A stretch of DNA of 64,000 nucleotides, from NCBI RefSeq assembly GCF_040802235.1, contig NC_133161.1:145195121-145259120 (forward strand), given 5' to 3'. Below, piece by piece: positions 49,201 to 58,784 of this stretch. Position 1 is the stretch's first letter. Each line of letters begins with the position of its first letter. The notes beneath the pieces were generated by a model that was not told the origin of the DNA, made no database searches, and worked only from the letters and a program-made list of their open reading frames with translations. The stretch comes from Manis javanica (taxonomy: Eukaryota > Chordata > Mammalia > Pholidota > Manidae). The position numbers were made by a program, and so were the translations under genes.

Positions 49201-52200
49201 AAAAAATACTAAACCATTGCAAAGTTAATCTTAGAACACCAAGTGTGAAAATTAATTTTGACATAGGTTATTGTGAGAATCACAGGATGTACAGTGAAGG
49301 GGAAAAAGAAGACCCAGTGTCTTATTACTTGAGAAATATTATACTTACAAATGTAATTGTATATATAAAGTTATCCTAAATCTAGCTCAAGTGCCTAATA
49401 TAGCCCCTGGCTCAAAGTATTAAAGAATATTTGTTGAATGATGTAGAGAATTTAGATGATTAAACTTTATGTGAAATTATTACTCTGTGTGATTGCTGAC
49501 CTCACTCATACTTACATATAGATAAAGTTAAACTAAAGTTGTCAAGTGTCTTTTCTACCAAGCTTTCATTCCTTTAGTATTTTACCTATCAGGTAAAATA
49601 GACTGTTCTTATTTTGGAAAACATATTAAGAAAGAGATGGGCCTTGCCCTGGACAACTTAAGAGTCAAATAAGAGAGCTGAGACAGGTATATAAAAAGCC
49701 ACTACGTGAGACAGAAAATGACAATTCCTTTTAGGCAGAGCTTTGTAAATAAGATGGCACTTTACTGGGTCTTAAAGGATGGACATGAGGCCATGGTAGA
49801 TGAGAAGATTCCAAAAGAAGAAGGGACACCACAAGCAAAGTAGAGATAGAGGTAAACAAAGTCATAGTGAGGAAAGGTGAGCAGAGTTCAGCTTCATCGC
49901 CAATTTCTGCTGAAGGCACATAGAAGGAACGTTAAGTGGGTACCTGCTCAACGTTGCTCATATCAAGCCAGTCTTGATCTTCTAGGTCTACTGCCATTTC
50001 TTCCAAATACACACAACGGCTGGGGATGCCATTCCCACTTTTCAAGCTTGGGTCACCTGGGAAGTGGGTTTAATTTGGTAGATTAAGGATAATGCTTATG
50101 TTTTCTACAGACAACTGATTTTTGCAGCATTTCTTGAACTCCAAGTTTGACTCTGGTAATATCAGAATAATCTTTACACACAAAGCAATATCTAAAGATT
50201 TAAATCTTTGTTTTTCCTTTTCCCCAAAGAGCATGGGCTTTGTTAAAAAACCTAACATCATAACATTTAAAAAGGGAATCCCAGACATGAGCGCTAACTT
50301 TGGGGTTTAACCAGAGATAGGGCACAGGGGGGAAACCCTGCCTGACACCTCTTGGGGCTTCCATCTACATAGTTAGGTCACCTCTGAGAAGAAAAGGGAC
50401 GTGGCTGCCATTCCCATTTTTCTTTTAAGGTAGGAAAGGCAAGCAGCTCTACGGCCCAGTAAGAAGCACAACGGGAAGGGAAGTTGTACCTGCATCTAAA
50501 TACTGTTTCCAGATCACATCAAATGCTTCACTGAAATATAAACCCTGTGTTCCAGGGAGTACAGTGCGTTTGCTTAAGCATTAGACGCAGCAAGAGCGAG
50601 TCCCTACCCCCAGCAGGAAGGCAGGGTAATGAACAGACTGGCTGTAAGTCTGGAACTCACTGTTGTCCAGAGTAATGAGGAAGATCCTTTGGATCATGTG
50701 ATTGATGTTGAGTTGCTCACATATTTCCTGCTGTGAGCGGAATGAGCGGCTAATCTCTGCCACGGAGTAATCAAATTCATCCAGGCTCTCTGACACACTA
50801 TTATCCGAGTCATCCGGGCTAGCTGGGAGTTCATCTGCCAGAAAAAGCAAGCCATTGAGTTTACACTCGTCTCTTTAAAAGACAACCAAGTACACTACCA
50901 AAAATGATAAATGTAACCTAACCAAGAGAAGGGATAATTTTGGAAGTGAAATAAACTAATCATCTAATCAGAGAACATTCAAGTCAGGCAACTTTTTTTT
51001 TGAGGTACAATCGACTGATAACATATTAGTTTCAGGAGTACCACATAATTATTTGATATCTGTATATGATCACAATAAGTGTAGTTAATATCCATCACCA
51101 TAGAGAGTCACAAAAATTTTTTTCTTGTGATAAGAACTTCTAAGATCTACTTTTTTAGCAGCTTTCAAATATGCAATACAGTGTTATTACTATAATCACC
51201 ATGCTGTTCCTTACATTCTGATGACTTACTTATTTTGTAACTGGAAGTTTGTACCTTTTGGCCCCCTTCACTCGTTTCCCCCACCCACTGCCACCACCTC
51301 TGGCAATCACCAGTCTCTTCTCTGTATCCCTGAGCTTGTGGGTTTATTTTTTTAAGACTTCACATATAAGTGAGATCATACAGTATATTTCTTCATCTCA
51401 CTTATTTAACTTAGCATAATGCCCTGCCCTCAAGGTCCAACCATACTGTCACAAATGGCAAGATTTCATTCTTTTTTATGGCTGAGTAATATTCCATTGT
51501 GTCTGTGTCACATTTTCTTAATCCATTCACCCTCTGATGGACACTTAGGTTGCTTCCATATCTTGGCTATGAACACTGTCCATACCATATGCTGCAGTGA
51601 CCATAGGGATGCAGGTATCTTTTTGAGTTAGTGTCTTAGTTTCCTTTGGATACCCAGAAGCGGAATTGCTGGATCATACGGTAATTCTATTTTTAATATT
51701 TTGAGGAACCTCCACACTATTTTCCACAATGGCTTCACCAATTTAAAATTCCACCAACAGTGCACAAGAGTTCCTTTTTCTCTACATCCTCAACAACTTG
51801 TTATTTCTTGTCTTTTTGGTTCTAACAGGTGTGGGATGATATGTTGCTGTGGCTTTGATTTGCATTTCCCTGATGATTAGTGATGTGGAGCACCATTTGT
51901 GCACCTGTTGGCCACATGCACGTTTTCTTTGGAAAAATGCTATTCATTTTTTGCTATTCAACATCTTAAATACAGGATTTCAAAATCTTTGGCTATAAAT
52001 TCTATCACATCTTATAAACCATAAGTTTTATTTTGTCAGAAGCAGCAATACTATTTTCTCTATGGAATCCTAGTGAACAAAAAATTATCTAATTATCTAA
52101 TAGTTCAATATGCCTTTAATTATTTTAAGCATATGGCTTTTTCCTGATTTTAAGAGAACACATTTGTTTTACTAATTCCAAACTGTACCGGAAAATATAA

Positions 52201-54609
52201 TACACAAAGTCTCTTCTGAACCAGTTCCCTATATCACCATGATGGACAGTGATTTAACTTAGCAAAAGTGTTCCAGATTTCTTTCCTATTCTGGTGCTAA
52301 ATGTTTACTGCTATAATTTTTTGTTAAAAAAAAAAAAGGGATCACTCTGTATCTGTATTTATATCCATACCACTTTGACCTTGCTTTTTAAACTTAAATC
52401 AGCAGCAGCCCCTTTCTCTGTTATGTCATTTACCGGCCTATCTCATTCTTTTCAACGGCTTCATAGGACTGCATTGTTTGCTCACAGTGATTTACGCAGC
52501 TGCTTTTCAAGTGAAGAACATTTGGATTGTTTCCAATTCTTCAAGATTTCACACAATATTGCACTAAATATAATTTAATTCTTTTTGTGTCCTTGTATGA
52601 GTATTTCTGTAGGATGAATATGTAGAATTGCTGGGTTAAAGAGCTTGAACATTTAAATGTTCACATACACTACCTAATTACCCTCAGAAGACTGCTCTAC
52701 TTTTCATGGCCACCAACAATGTATGAGGGAGTGCCTGTTTACATCTTCACAAATTTCCCAAGTTAAAAATGATCTAATTGTTTTAATGGCCATTTACCAA
52801 ATAGTAAGACTGGATTTTTTTTAGTCATTTGATTATTATGTATAAATTGCTTTTTCCCATCTTCTGTTCTTTTTTTTCCTCTCTAGTTTGTTATTTTTTT
52901 CTTATTGCTTGAATCCCTTTACTTTTTTATAAAACAACTTAGGAGTGCCTCCCAGAGCAGCACTCGTGCTGAATGACTACAAACTAGAAGCCACATGAGT
53001 CTGTCTCTGCTTTCCTCTCCTGACACAATGGTTATTCTAAAAGTCTAGGCAAAACTCTCAGAAGTAATAGTTACTCTAGTGCGGTGAGGTTAGTCAGTAA
53101 AGCTCAATACAGGAGGCCAAAGGTTTTGGCAGAGTACTAACTGTTGGGGGAAAACAGGTTAGACCTGGCGGCATGATAAACTCAGGGTAAACAAACTAAG
53201 ATGATGAGTGCCAAAATAGTAACAGAAGGGCATGTACCTGGTCTGTCCCCAATGTCTGGTGCCTGCAATGCTCCCAACTCCAGCCAGCCTTCTGTCTGTT
53301 TACAGCCAGAAGGACAGTGTTCTGGCACTCTACTCCTCACTGTACTGACTCCAAGAATGACAGGAAGTATTTAGCAAAATTTCTCTTAACCACATATTCA
53401 TAAATTGTATTTTTCATTTCCCTTTTGTCCCCTCTATTCCTCACCCTCCTTTCTCTCTTACAGTCTCCTAATCCAAGGTTTCCCACTCCGAGCCAGTATT
53501 TTAGAAGTCTGGGAGATTTCAGACCCAGAGCCGCCTTTCTATCATGTGAAAAAGCCAGCATTACATTTATTTCTCCCTTGTGTCACCCATCACCCTCTGT
53601 CACTACTCATCTGTTTTACCCTTACCTCCTTTTTATTCAATCCTAATTAGAAAGCAAGGCCACAACGCAGCTATGCATCTGAACACTTTTGAAATAAAAC
53701 AAAATAAAGGGATAATATAAACATTCTCCTTTCCTAAAAACAAAAAACACTGTTACTTTTAGAGGGAAGAGACTGGGAGCAATTTCTGACTTGAGGTAAC
53801 ATTCTCAGAAGACTAATAAGTTTGAGAAACATCATCTTAATTCTTCTAGAATTGTGTCTCCTTACAGGACAAAGGTAGACTTAATTTTGGTGCCAGTTAA
53901 GGAAAACCCTTTTATTAGTGAGATATTATTTTGCTTTTTTTCACATTAAGGCTAAGGAACAGATTTTCTGAGAAGTCTGTTCTAATAGTAGTAAGCTATA
54001 AAAGTGGCCCCTCTATGGAACGGATGAAGCATTTTGCTTGACATAGACTCTGAAACACTGGGCTTAAGAACAAATCTCATTCATTTGCCCATGAACCAAA
54101 AAGCTTTTTAAAAGTCTTCTTTTCACATATCTGCTTTCTATAGCTGCATATGACTTACCTTCCATACCTACGCCTATAACCTCAGTTTCCCAGGTTAAAA
54201 AAGATTAGAATATATTTTACTAGGTGATTTAAAAAATAAATAAAATGGCTTGACAGCTTTGGGACCATGACTGTTATCTGTTACTACAGAACCGCCTGGT
54301 CTCTTTTATGCAGAGGAGAGGACAGGGAGGAGAGGACCCCAAAACAAAACAAACAACAAAGACGAACAGAAAAACAACCTCTGCCCCAAATTTAAATTCC
54401 AAATGCAATCAAGGACCCAAAGAATACTTAATCTGGGAAGACCCCATTCTAGGTCATCTCATCTGCTGCTGTTGGCAACTCCACTTACCAGATTGCTGCT
54501 TCAGCTGCTCTTTTTGGATTGCTGCAAACTGCTTGGCATCAGCCAGGGAGCCAAAAAGAGCAGCAAAGGGGTTACTTGAGATGTTGTTGTTATTCTCCTG
54601 GTCTGTCAT
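31093..54609 (-). CDS. UBE4A: Ubiquitin conjugation factor E4 A (U-box ligase), complete
   Basis: Encodes UBE4A, the animal homologue of yeast Ufd2: a U-box E3/E4 enzyme that lengthens ubiquitin chains on substrates already marked, working with E2 enzymes in cytoplasm and nucleus. Nineteen coding exons were placed; all joints follow GT-AG and keep one frame through 1,067 codons plus TAA (human is 1,066). The N-terminus is acidic and asparagine-rich (MTDQENNNN). The Ufd2 core fills roughly residues 330-970, and the U-box lies at about 987-1,062, beginning '[12 protein letters not shown]' and holding 'DPFNRSPLT'. U-boxes use salt bridges, not zinc. The start codon has G at -3 and an in-frame TAA at -9. 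No break or missing exon is seen. The gene lies between CD3G and ATP5MG, all in one direction, as in human. Confidence 0.98.
31223..32354 (-). other. UBE4A: UBE4A intron 19
   Basis: GT-AG intron, donor GTGAGC. No interspersed repeat or further exon was recognised. Confidence 0.85.
32355..32512 (-). CDS. UBE4A: UBE4A exon 19 (U-box N-terminal half)
   Basis: Codes residues 973-1,024 plus two bases. The acidic segment '[15 protein letters not shown]' leads into the U-box. Residue 1,002 is Ser in '[11 protein letters not shown]'; the same position is Thr in UBE4B as I recall it. Donor GTGAGC. Confidence 0.97.
32513..33577 (-). other. UBE4A: UBE4A intron 18
   Basis: GT-AG intron, donor GTGAGG. 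Nothing further was recognised. Confidence 0.85.
33578..33725 (-). CDS. UBE4A: UBE4A exon 18
   Basis: Codes residues 924-972, including '[18 protein letters not shown]' and '[15 protein letters not shown]', the last part of the Ufd2 core before the U-box. Confidence 0.96.
33726..34169 (-). other. UBE4A: UBE4A intron 17
   Basis: 444-bp intron with the unusual donor GTACCT (see findings). No repeat was recognised. Confidence 0.85.
34170..34350 (-). CDS. UBE4A: UBE4A exon 17
   Basis: Codes residues 864-922 with split codons at both ends, including '[19 protein letters not shown]' and 'FDFKPQQLV'. Its donor is weak (GG|GTACCT). Confidence 0.95.
34620..34856. repeat. 237-bp direct duplication, copy 1
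   Basis: Aligns without gaps to 36,553-36,789, with four substitutions in 237 bases. It ends abruptly on both sides and has no tail or target-site duplication. Confidence 0.95.
34938..35084. mobile_element. hAT-type non-autonomous DNA element
   Basis: About 147 bp with inverted ends (TGCTGTCCAACATGG near 34,941; matching ACTGGACAGT at 35,071) and the inner mirror 'gccacatgtgg'. It resembles MER1-group hAT relics. An 8-bp target duplication is not clear. Confidence 0.6.
35288..35660 (-). mobile_element. L1 3' end, antisense
   Basis: The reverse of the same L1 3' UTR as at 6,832-7,157: 'gtccatcagtgtagtaagat' (35,402), a C-rich block at 35,515-35,557 and the tail of ORF2 near 35,640. 5'-truncated. 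Confidence 0.85.
36553..36789. repeat. 237-bp direct duplication, copy 2 (likely donor)
   Basis: Continuous with similar sequence on both sides (about 36,100-36,955), so this is the original location; 34,620-34,856 is the derived copy. Confidence 0.9.
36955..37290. mobile_element. hAT relic split by an L1 insertion
   Basis: The left part (36,955-37,036, 'caatcaatataaaaattact') and right part (37,179-37,290, 'gcacatctcaattcagacta') are adjacent segments of one MER1-group hAT element. They are separated by an antisense L1 3' end. Confidence 0.65.
37037..37178 (-). mobile_element. 142-bp L1 3' end inside a hAT relic
   Basis: Begins on the plus strand with its reversed tail (A/T run 37,037-37,055) and contains 'gcaacatagtggttacaaca' (37,095) as in the other antisense L1 3' ends. 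Direct repeats of about 15 bp flank it (37,021-37,036 and 37,179-37,193; one base indel). Confidence 0.85.
37656..37830 (-). CDS. UBE4A: UBE4A exon 16
   Basis: Codes residues 805-862 plus one base; '[20 protein letters not shown]' and '[12 protein letters not shown]'. Part of the Ufd2 core. Confidence 0.97.
37831..39145 (-). other. UBE4A: UBE4A intron 15
   Basis: GT-AG intron, donor GTAAAC. An A/C-rich simple stretch lies at 38,189-38,225. No exon or clear transposon was recognised. Confidence 0.85.
39146..39259 (-). CDS. UBE4A: UBE4A exon 15
   Basis: Codes residues 767-804, exactly 38 codons: '[20 protein letters not shown]' and on to 'FLLDEAIQ'. In phase 0 at both ends, so skipping would keep the frame. 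Confidence 0.97.
39374..39474 (-). CDS. UBE4A: UBE4A exon 14
   Basis: Codes residues 734-766 with the second and third bases of codon 733; includes '[20 protein letters not shown]'. Donor GTGAGA. The next intron (39,260-39,373) is only 114 bp. Confidence 0.97.
39475..40974 (-). other. UBE4A: UBE4A intron 13 with MIR pieces
   Basis: GT-AG intron, donor GTAAAG. MIR-like fragments lie near 40,010-40,130, 40,225-40,300 and 40,700-40,900. Confidence 0.75.
40975..41162 (-). CDS. UBE4A: UBE4A exon 13
   Basis: Codes residues 671-732 with split codons at both ends; '[20 protein letters not shown]' and 'FVDIEFT'. Confidence 0.97.
41163..42113 (-). other. UBE4A: UBE4A intron 12
   Basis: GT-AG intron, donor GTGAAG. 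Nothing further was recognised. Confidence 0.8.
42114..42246 (-). CDS. UBE4A: UBE4A exon 12
   Basis: Codes residues 627-669 with split codons at both ends; includes '[18 protein letters not shown]' and '[10 protein letters not shown]'. Confidence 0.96.
42247..43520 (-). other. UBE4A: UBE4A intron 11
   Basis: GT-AG intron, donor GTAAGC. It hosts an old MaLR LTR in the opposite (plus) direction. Confidence 0.8.
42600..43082 (+). mobile_element. MLT1-type LTR (ERVL-MaLR), solo
   Basis: The end block 'ggtaatttgttactcagcaatagatgaccaatac' region (43,047-43,080) and the preceding 'aaaccgtacgagataatg' segment fit an MLT1 LTR. No internal region or second LTR is present. The 5' border is uncertain. 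Confidence 0.55.
43521..43825 (-). CDS. UBE4A: UBE4A exon 11
   Basis: Codes residues 525-625 with split codons at both ends; includes '[20 protein letters not shown]' and '[15 protein letters not shown]'. Confidence 0.97.
43826..45443 (-). other. UBE4A: UBE4A intron 10
   Basis: GT-AG intron, donor GTAACT. It contains one short plus-strand L1 3' end at 45,096-45,265. Confidence 0.8.
45096..45265 (+). mobile_element. 170-bp L1 3' end, sense
   Basis: Aligns by eye to 7,005-7,157 of the long L1 (shared 'tactacgctgatggacagtg', 45,143, and 'gtaattgtatattaatgata', 45,226) and ends in an A-rich tail. 5'-truncated. Confidence 0.88.
45444..45564 (-). CDS. UBE4A: UBE4A exon 10
   Basis: Codes residues 485-523 with split codons at both ends; includes '[20 protein letters not shown]' and '[11 protein letters not shown]'. 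Confidence 0.97.
45565..46285 (-). other. UBE4A: UBE4A intron 9 with an L2 fragment
   Basis: GT-AG intron, donor GTAGGG. A plus-strand L2 fragment lies at about 45,640-46,080 ('catctttcaagactcagctc', 45,886). A microsatellite lies at 46,239-46,258. Confidence 0.7.
46239..46258. repeat. (AC)10 microsatellite
   Basis: Ten perfect AC units, 27 bp from the UBE4A exon 9 donor. Confidence 0.95.
46286..46619 (-). CDS. UBE4A: UBE4A exon 9 (largest coding exon)
   Basis: Codes residues 373-483 plus one base; includes '[20 protein letters not shown]' and '[20 protein letters not shown]', the start of the conserved Ufd2 core. Donor GTAGGG. Confidence 0.97.
46620..47530 (-). other. UBE4A: UBE4A intron 8 with a hAT relic
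   Basis: Donor GTGGAA is weak, but the exon ends in CAG. A full-length hAT relic occupies 46,849-47,066. Confidence 0.8.
46849..47066. mobile_element. hAT-Charlie non-autonomous DNA transposon
   Basis: 218-bp element with inverted ends (TAGGGGTCAGTAGACT at 46,849; mirror TTGCCAACCCCTG at 47,054-47,066). Flanking 8-bp direct repeats ctttaggg and ctttagac (46,841-46,848; 47,067-47,074) agree at six positions, as expected of an old hAT insertion. Confidence 0.85.
47531..47722 (-). CDS. UBE4A: UBE4A exon 8
   Basis: Codes residues 309-372, exactly 64 codons; '[20 protein letters not shown]' and '[15 protein letters not shown]'. Phase 0 at both ends. Confidence 0.97.
47929..48131 (-). CDS. UBE4A: UBE4A exon 7
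   Basis: Codes residues 242-308 with the end of codon 241; '[20 protein letters not shown]' and '[10 protein letters not shown]'. Confidence 0.97.
48377..48536 (-). CDS. UBE4A: UBE4A exon 6
   Basis: Codes residues 188-240 plus one base; '[20 protein letters not shown]' and '[12 protein letters not shown]'. Confidence 0.97.
48537..49037 (-). other. UBE4A: UBE4A intron 5
   Basis: GT-AG intron, donor GTAAAT. Nothing recognised. Confidence 0.8.
49038..49190 (-). CDS. UBE4A: UBE4A exon 5
   Basis: Codes residues 137-187, exactly 51 codons; '[20 protein letters not shown]' and '[14 protein letters not shown]'. Phase 0 at both ends. Confidence 0.97.
49191..49943 (-). other. UBE4A: UBE4A intron 4
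   Basis: Donor GTACCC after CAG is weak. An L2/MIR-like tail occurs near 49,390-49,440. Nothing else was recognised. Confidence 0.75.
49944..50056 (-). CDS. UBE4A: UBE4A exon 4
   Basis: Codes residues 100-136 with the end of codon 99; '[20 protein letters not shown]' and 'WLDMSNVEQ'. Confidence 0.97.
50057..50660 (-). other. UBE4A: UBE4A intron 3
   Basis: GT-AG intron, donor GTGAGT. Nothing recognised. Confidence 0.8.
50661..50834 (-). CDS. UBE4A: UBE4A exon 3
   Basis: Codes residues 42-98 with split codons at both ends; acidic-serine segment '[18 protein letters not shown]', then '[16 protein letters not shown]'. Confidence 0.97.
50993..51930 (-). mobile_element. L1 3' fragment, antisense
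   Basis: Starts with the reversed tail (T-run at 50,993-51,001), then the reversed 3' UTR and the end of ORF2 ('ggctgagtaatattccattg', 51,480). Same direction as UBE4A. Confidence 0.85.
52295..52880 (-). mobile_element. Degraded L1-related fragment, antisense
   Basis: Block order 'ggattgtttccaattcttca' (52,525), 'gtatttctgtaggatgaata' (52,600), 'gaattgctgggttaaagagc' (52,625) is the reversed ORF2 end of an old L1/HAL1 element. Confidence 0.6.
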
Positions 54610-54637
54610 TTCACTTTAACGTATCCTCCATCCAGAC
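54489..54637 (-). CDS. UBE4A: UBE4A exon 2 with start codon
   Basis: ATG at 54,609-54,607; coding part 54,489-54,609 gives residues 1-40 plus one base, '[20 protein letters not shown]' first. The 28 bases 54,610-54,637 are 5' UTR; the acceptor is CCCCTAG. An in-frame TAA at -9 to -7 fixes this as the first possible start in frame. Confidence 0.95.
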
Positions 54638-57600
54638 CTAGGGGCAGGGGCTACAGAACGGACAGGTATTAGAGACAGAAGGGCAGATAACACAGTTGTA
54701 AAATACCCATGGTTTCTTTTCTCATTTCTCAAGTGTAATACATTTTAAAAGGCTTTGAGTAAGACCTTCCTATTCCAAGATACAAAACATATTTGGCAAA
54801 ATGGTTAGAAACCTACCAGCTGGACAAGCTGGCCTGATTTGGGGGTAGCTAAAACCAAAAGGCTTAAAAAATGTTCAGTTGGAATCCATTTATGGTTGAC
54901 ATGTTTCTGTTTGCTATACCTTTAAAAAATAGGTTAAATAGAAAGAAGTACTGAAGTTACAGAGGGAACTCATCTACTAACCGTAGCAACAATGTGGCAC
55001 TTAACACAAAAAGAACTCGAATTTCCCATAAATCTCTGGCTGACTAATTCTCACACACCATAAGCATAAGATGGCACTTGTTCAGGCTTCTATGACTTAG
55101 AGGTGGAGCTGGGAATTCCTCAGATACATAAAATCTAAATGTAAGCCTGTATCTCAGACACAGAACGGCAAATCAGGACAGGGACCAGATTAGCATCATG
55201 TTGTGGGTTTTAAATATACATATTAAACAATCTGCATCTACTGCTGGGCTTCTGACTACTGATATTTCTTCCATTAAAAACTAAATGATCTTTGATTAAT
55301 TCTATATTTAACTTTCACCATTTATCTGATATTTTACCACATGGAAGAAACACACAATTTCCTAATGTGTAATATGAAACATATACACCTCAAGGGTATT
55401 TAGCGGAGCTGGCTGAGCCTGCATGTGTACTGTTCTGATTACATGTCCTCATTCAAGCACCAAAGGGGACTCCGCCGCACAGTGGGATGAGCAGAGATCC
55501 CTGAAAGGCTTTCTTCCCTTTTCGAAATTCTAAGATAACAGACTAGAAATACAACCCTGAAAAGGGTGGGAAGAGACAAAGGGTATGAATACTTACGAGG
55601 ATGCTGAGCTGCAGCAAGGGCAGAGGCCTTAGTGGGAATAGAGGCAGGGTACAAGGGAAGGAGGAGAAAAGACCATTCAGCCTACCTTTAATTTACCGAG
55701 GTAAGACACCTCACAGAATCATGTTAACAGCCAACGCAAGTCAGAAAAGTTACCCTTGTTTCCTGGAGGAAGAGAGACTACACTACGTCTTGACAATTCT
55801 GAGGCATCTTCACCAGTTGCTTCCTGCTCCTCTGTCACGTTTCCGCGTAAGAGCTAATGGCTAAACAGCTATAGCGACTTAGGCAGACAGTCTAGTCTCC
55901 ACTCAGCATGGTGCTGGGCTTTACTGCTTCAACAACTGAACTGTTAGATGTTACTCTATGTATTTTTTTTTTTTTGCTATGTATAGTCTAGTTGATCTTA
56001 ATAATGAAAAAAAGATAGCATATTTCATGTTGGAATTAACAACAATCCTGGAGAGGATTTTTTGCCCATTTATACACTGCATAAGCCTAATTATTACCCT
56101 TAATTCATGTAGAGGCACCAAGAATTGTCTCATTGTTGGCTGACTGCCACCCGACCTCTACTGTAAGGTACCTTGAAGTCTAGAGGAATGCAAAAAGTTT
56201 AGTGAGCTCTTGTTATTTTCTGTCTCCAAAACATGCTCTTTTTTCAAGATGACATCCCACACTTCCCTGTGGGGATCCACTCCATTCCCAGTCCATGTAT
56301 TTAGAAGGGGATGACATGAGCCACTAGCTCCAGGAATGGGCATGTGAAACTAACCTGGCCAAAAAGAAAAGAGTATTCTCTGGCCAAAGCGACTGATTCA
56401 AGAGTGGGCACAAGACCCGAGCAAAACCTATGAGAATTAATGAACACCAATTTCAGGCCTTTGGCTACATCTACAGAAATAAGGAACTTTTTTTTTCCTG
56501 CTTGGGTTGTTGGGTTAGTAACATATAAACCTGGAGTTGCCCTCTTTCCACTACCTAAAAAAGGCCTAGCTTAAAACTAAGTCAACATATAGGAAAAGAG
56601 AGTTGAGATGAAAAGAGAAACTCTTTTTCGGTTATAAAAAAGCCAATAGATTCTCCTATTTTGTGTAAGCCAGTTCTAAAGAGTTTTTACAAACAACTAG
56701 AGAGTTCAGATCAGTACCAAGGACCAGCACCACCCACGCAGAAAGGAAGTAAACTGAAAGCCAGGGATAAAGAATGTATGACAGAAACAGGCCCTTAAGG
56801 CTATCAAGAGAGATAAAGAAGATTTATAGTCATAAATGGCATTATTTCTTCCTTTCTCAATACTAGACCATCACAGTATAGAAAGAAGCTAGCCTCCCAT
56901 TACATTTCACTGATATTAACAGGATTCACAACTTTCTACCCTGAACTCCTCATACAGATATTCTACCTCATTAGATGGTAAGCCATTCAATCACAGATGC
57001 ATATCTGATTGTTGTTTTCTTGGGTGTCTGGCATTATATATCACAATCACAAAATCCCAAATAAAATATTTGTGAGATGACTTAGTTGGACGTTACCCCT
57101 GACCTCCTTGTAATCAACAGCAGCACCCACAATCCTACTTCAAGCTAAGGGCTTTACTATTTGCCTTGGGTTACAGTGCCAGGTCAAGCTACAAGGCCAG
57201 GCACTTGTGGCTCTTTGGTATCTCCACAGGTATAGAATGGAGACTGGAAATAAATCCGCTGCCATCTGCTCTTTTGAAAAAAAAAAAAGAAAAATGCTTT
57301 GCCTACCTCCCTAAGCTCATCTTTTTTGTATATACTTCAAACTGTGCACAAATTATTTCATAGAAAAAAGGGCTAACACTGTGTAACCACTTGCAGAAAA
57401 GGTTTACAGGAAAAGGGAGGTCTGATCACTTGATGGGAACCTTTGTGGAGATGTCAGTTTAGATTTGTTCCATGGTCTCACACCTGTAAAAAGAGTACCT
57501 AGATAATCACACACTCCAAAAGGTCTGACAAAACAGAACCGTGATATTTTGTTTAATATTCAATGCCACCAGGAATTTATAATCTCCTGTTTTCGCCTGC

Positions 57601-58784
57601 TATACAGATACAGCACTGTCCTTTTGTTGGCCTTGGGATGGCACAACCAACAATGCTTAGAAGCTTTGTTTTTTTTTTAAATTACGTCCTCCTTAAAAAC
57701 ACGTTTCAATCTGATACACTCCTTGCAAGGATTCTACATCTGTAATAGCTATCTACCTCCTGCCCTACAAAATCCTCTCACCCTCTCCTGATTCAGTCTT
57801 TTGTTTATGAACAGTCTGCTAATCCCTTCAGCGCCATTTTCAGCTTTTAAAGAGCTGAGCACACAAATGTTTTAACGTCAGCTGTTGGAATACTTTTAAA
57901 CAGGGATTGTCAAAATCGAGCCCTGTGAAATATTCTGCACGGTCACTGTCCTGGTGAGCAATACATACATCAAACCAAAAAAAGGAATTTTAAAACATGT
58001 TTTTGTTGTTTTATGTTCTCAATAAACGTTTCAGGCCCCTCTAACGTGGCAACAGATAGTTCCAACACATCAGCAAGCTAGAAGGATCTCGTCAGGTGAA
58101 AAAGCAGACAGCATTCTTTCCCTGCTCCCACATTATCTTAGGAGGGCTCCCGTGTGAGACCCAACCAGTCCATGGCAGTGAGACTAAACACATCCTTGCT
58201 TTGGGAGTAAAAAACTGATCCCAAAGAGGAGACCCATCAAATATAATCCTGAGCGCTGGTTACTCAACTGAAGTGTCTTCTAAACCCAACTGCTGAGGGA
58301 GCATGAAGCGTAATGTCAGGAGAGTTTTGGGTGGTGAACTGATCACCTGCCTTAAATGTCAACACCTTGCCATTTAAGTTTCATTACTGCAACTCGCTTA
58401 ACTGTATCTTTGGCATCCGGCTACCTGTTGTCTCCCCTTTATAATCCCTCCAGGTTCTATACGGGATTCGCGGCAAATAGGGAGACCCACCCACTTGGCG
58501 CATGTTCTAGAGAAAGGAAGTCAAAGATATTGCAAGGCCAGTACTTCGGCCCTTTCTAGAAAGGGAACGGCAAAGAGGGGCAGGGATGCCAGAACTGGGG
58601 CACAGTAAGGGGTTCCCAAATCAGACAGGGTCGAAGTTCCCGAAGGGGAGGGCCAGTGGTCAGGGAAGCACGTAAGTAAACTGCGAGAGGGAACAGTGCC
58701 AAGGCCTGGACAGGCATTCGACTAGGAAAAAAAATCTCGTCGCGGACTCGACGATCCCCACCCTCAAGCTATTTCCTTCCTTAC
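54638..58784 (-). other. UBE4A: UBE4A intron 1
   Basis: A 4.1-kb GT-AG intron with donor GTAAGG. A T-run at 55,963-55,975 and an A-run at 57,275-57,292 occur. A region of about 56,160-56,500 looks like an old unassigned repeat. No further exon was recognised. Confidence 0.75.

Larger units (their letters stand above)
50835..54488 (-). other. UBE4A: UBE4A intron 2, L1-bearing
   Basis: A 3.65-kb GT-AG intron, donor GTAAGT. It contains two antisense L1-type fragments, listed separately. The rest is unassigned. Confidence 0.85.

Noticed and set aside
53337-53650. Overlapping open frames of 70-80 codons on both strands in UBE4A intron 2
   Set aside because: Both strands are open over a pyrimidine-rich stretch. 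There is no splice-site pairing with neighbouring exons and no recognisable domain.
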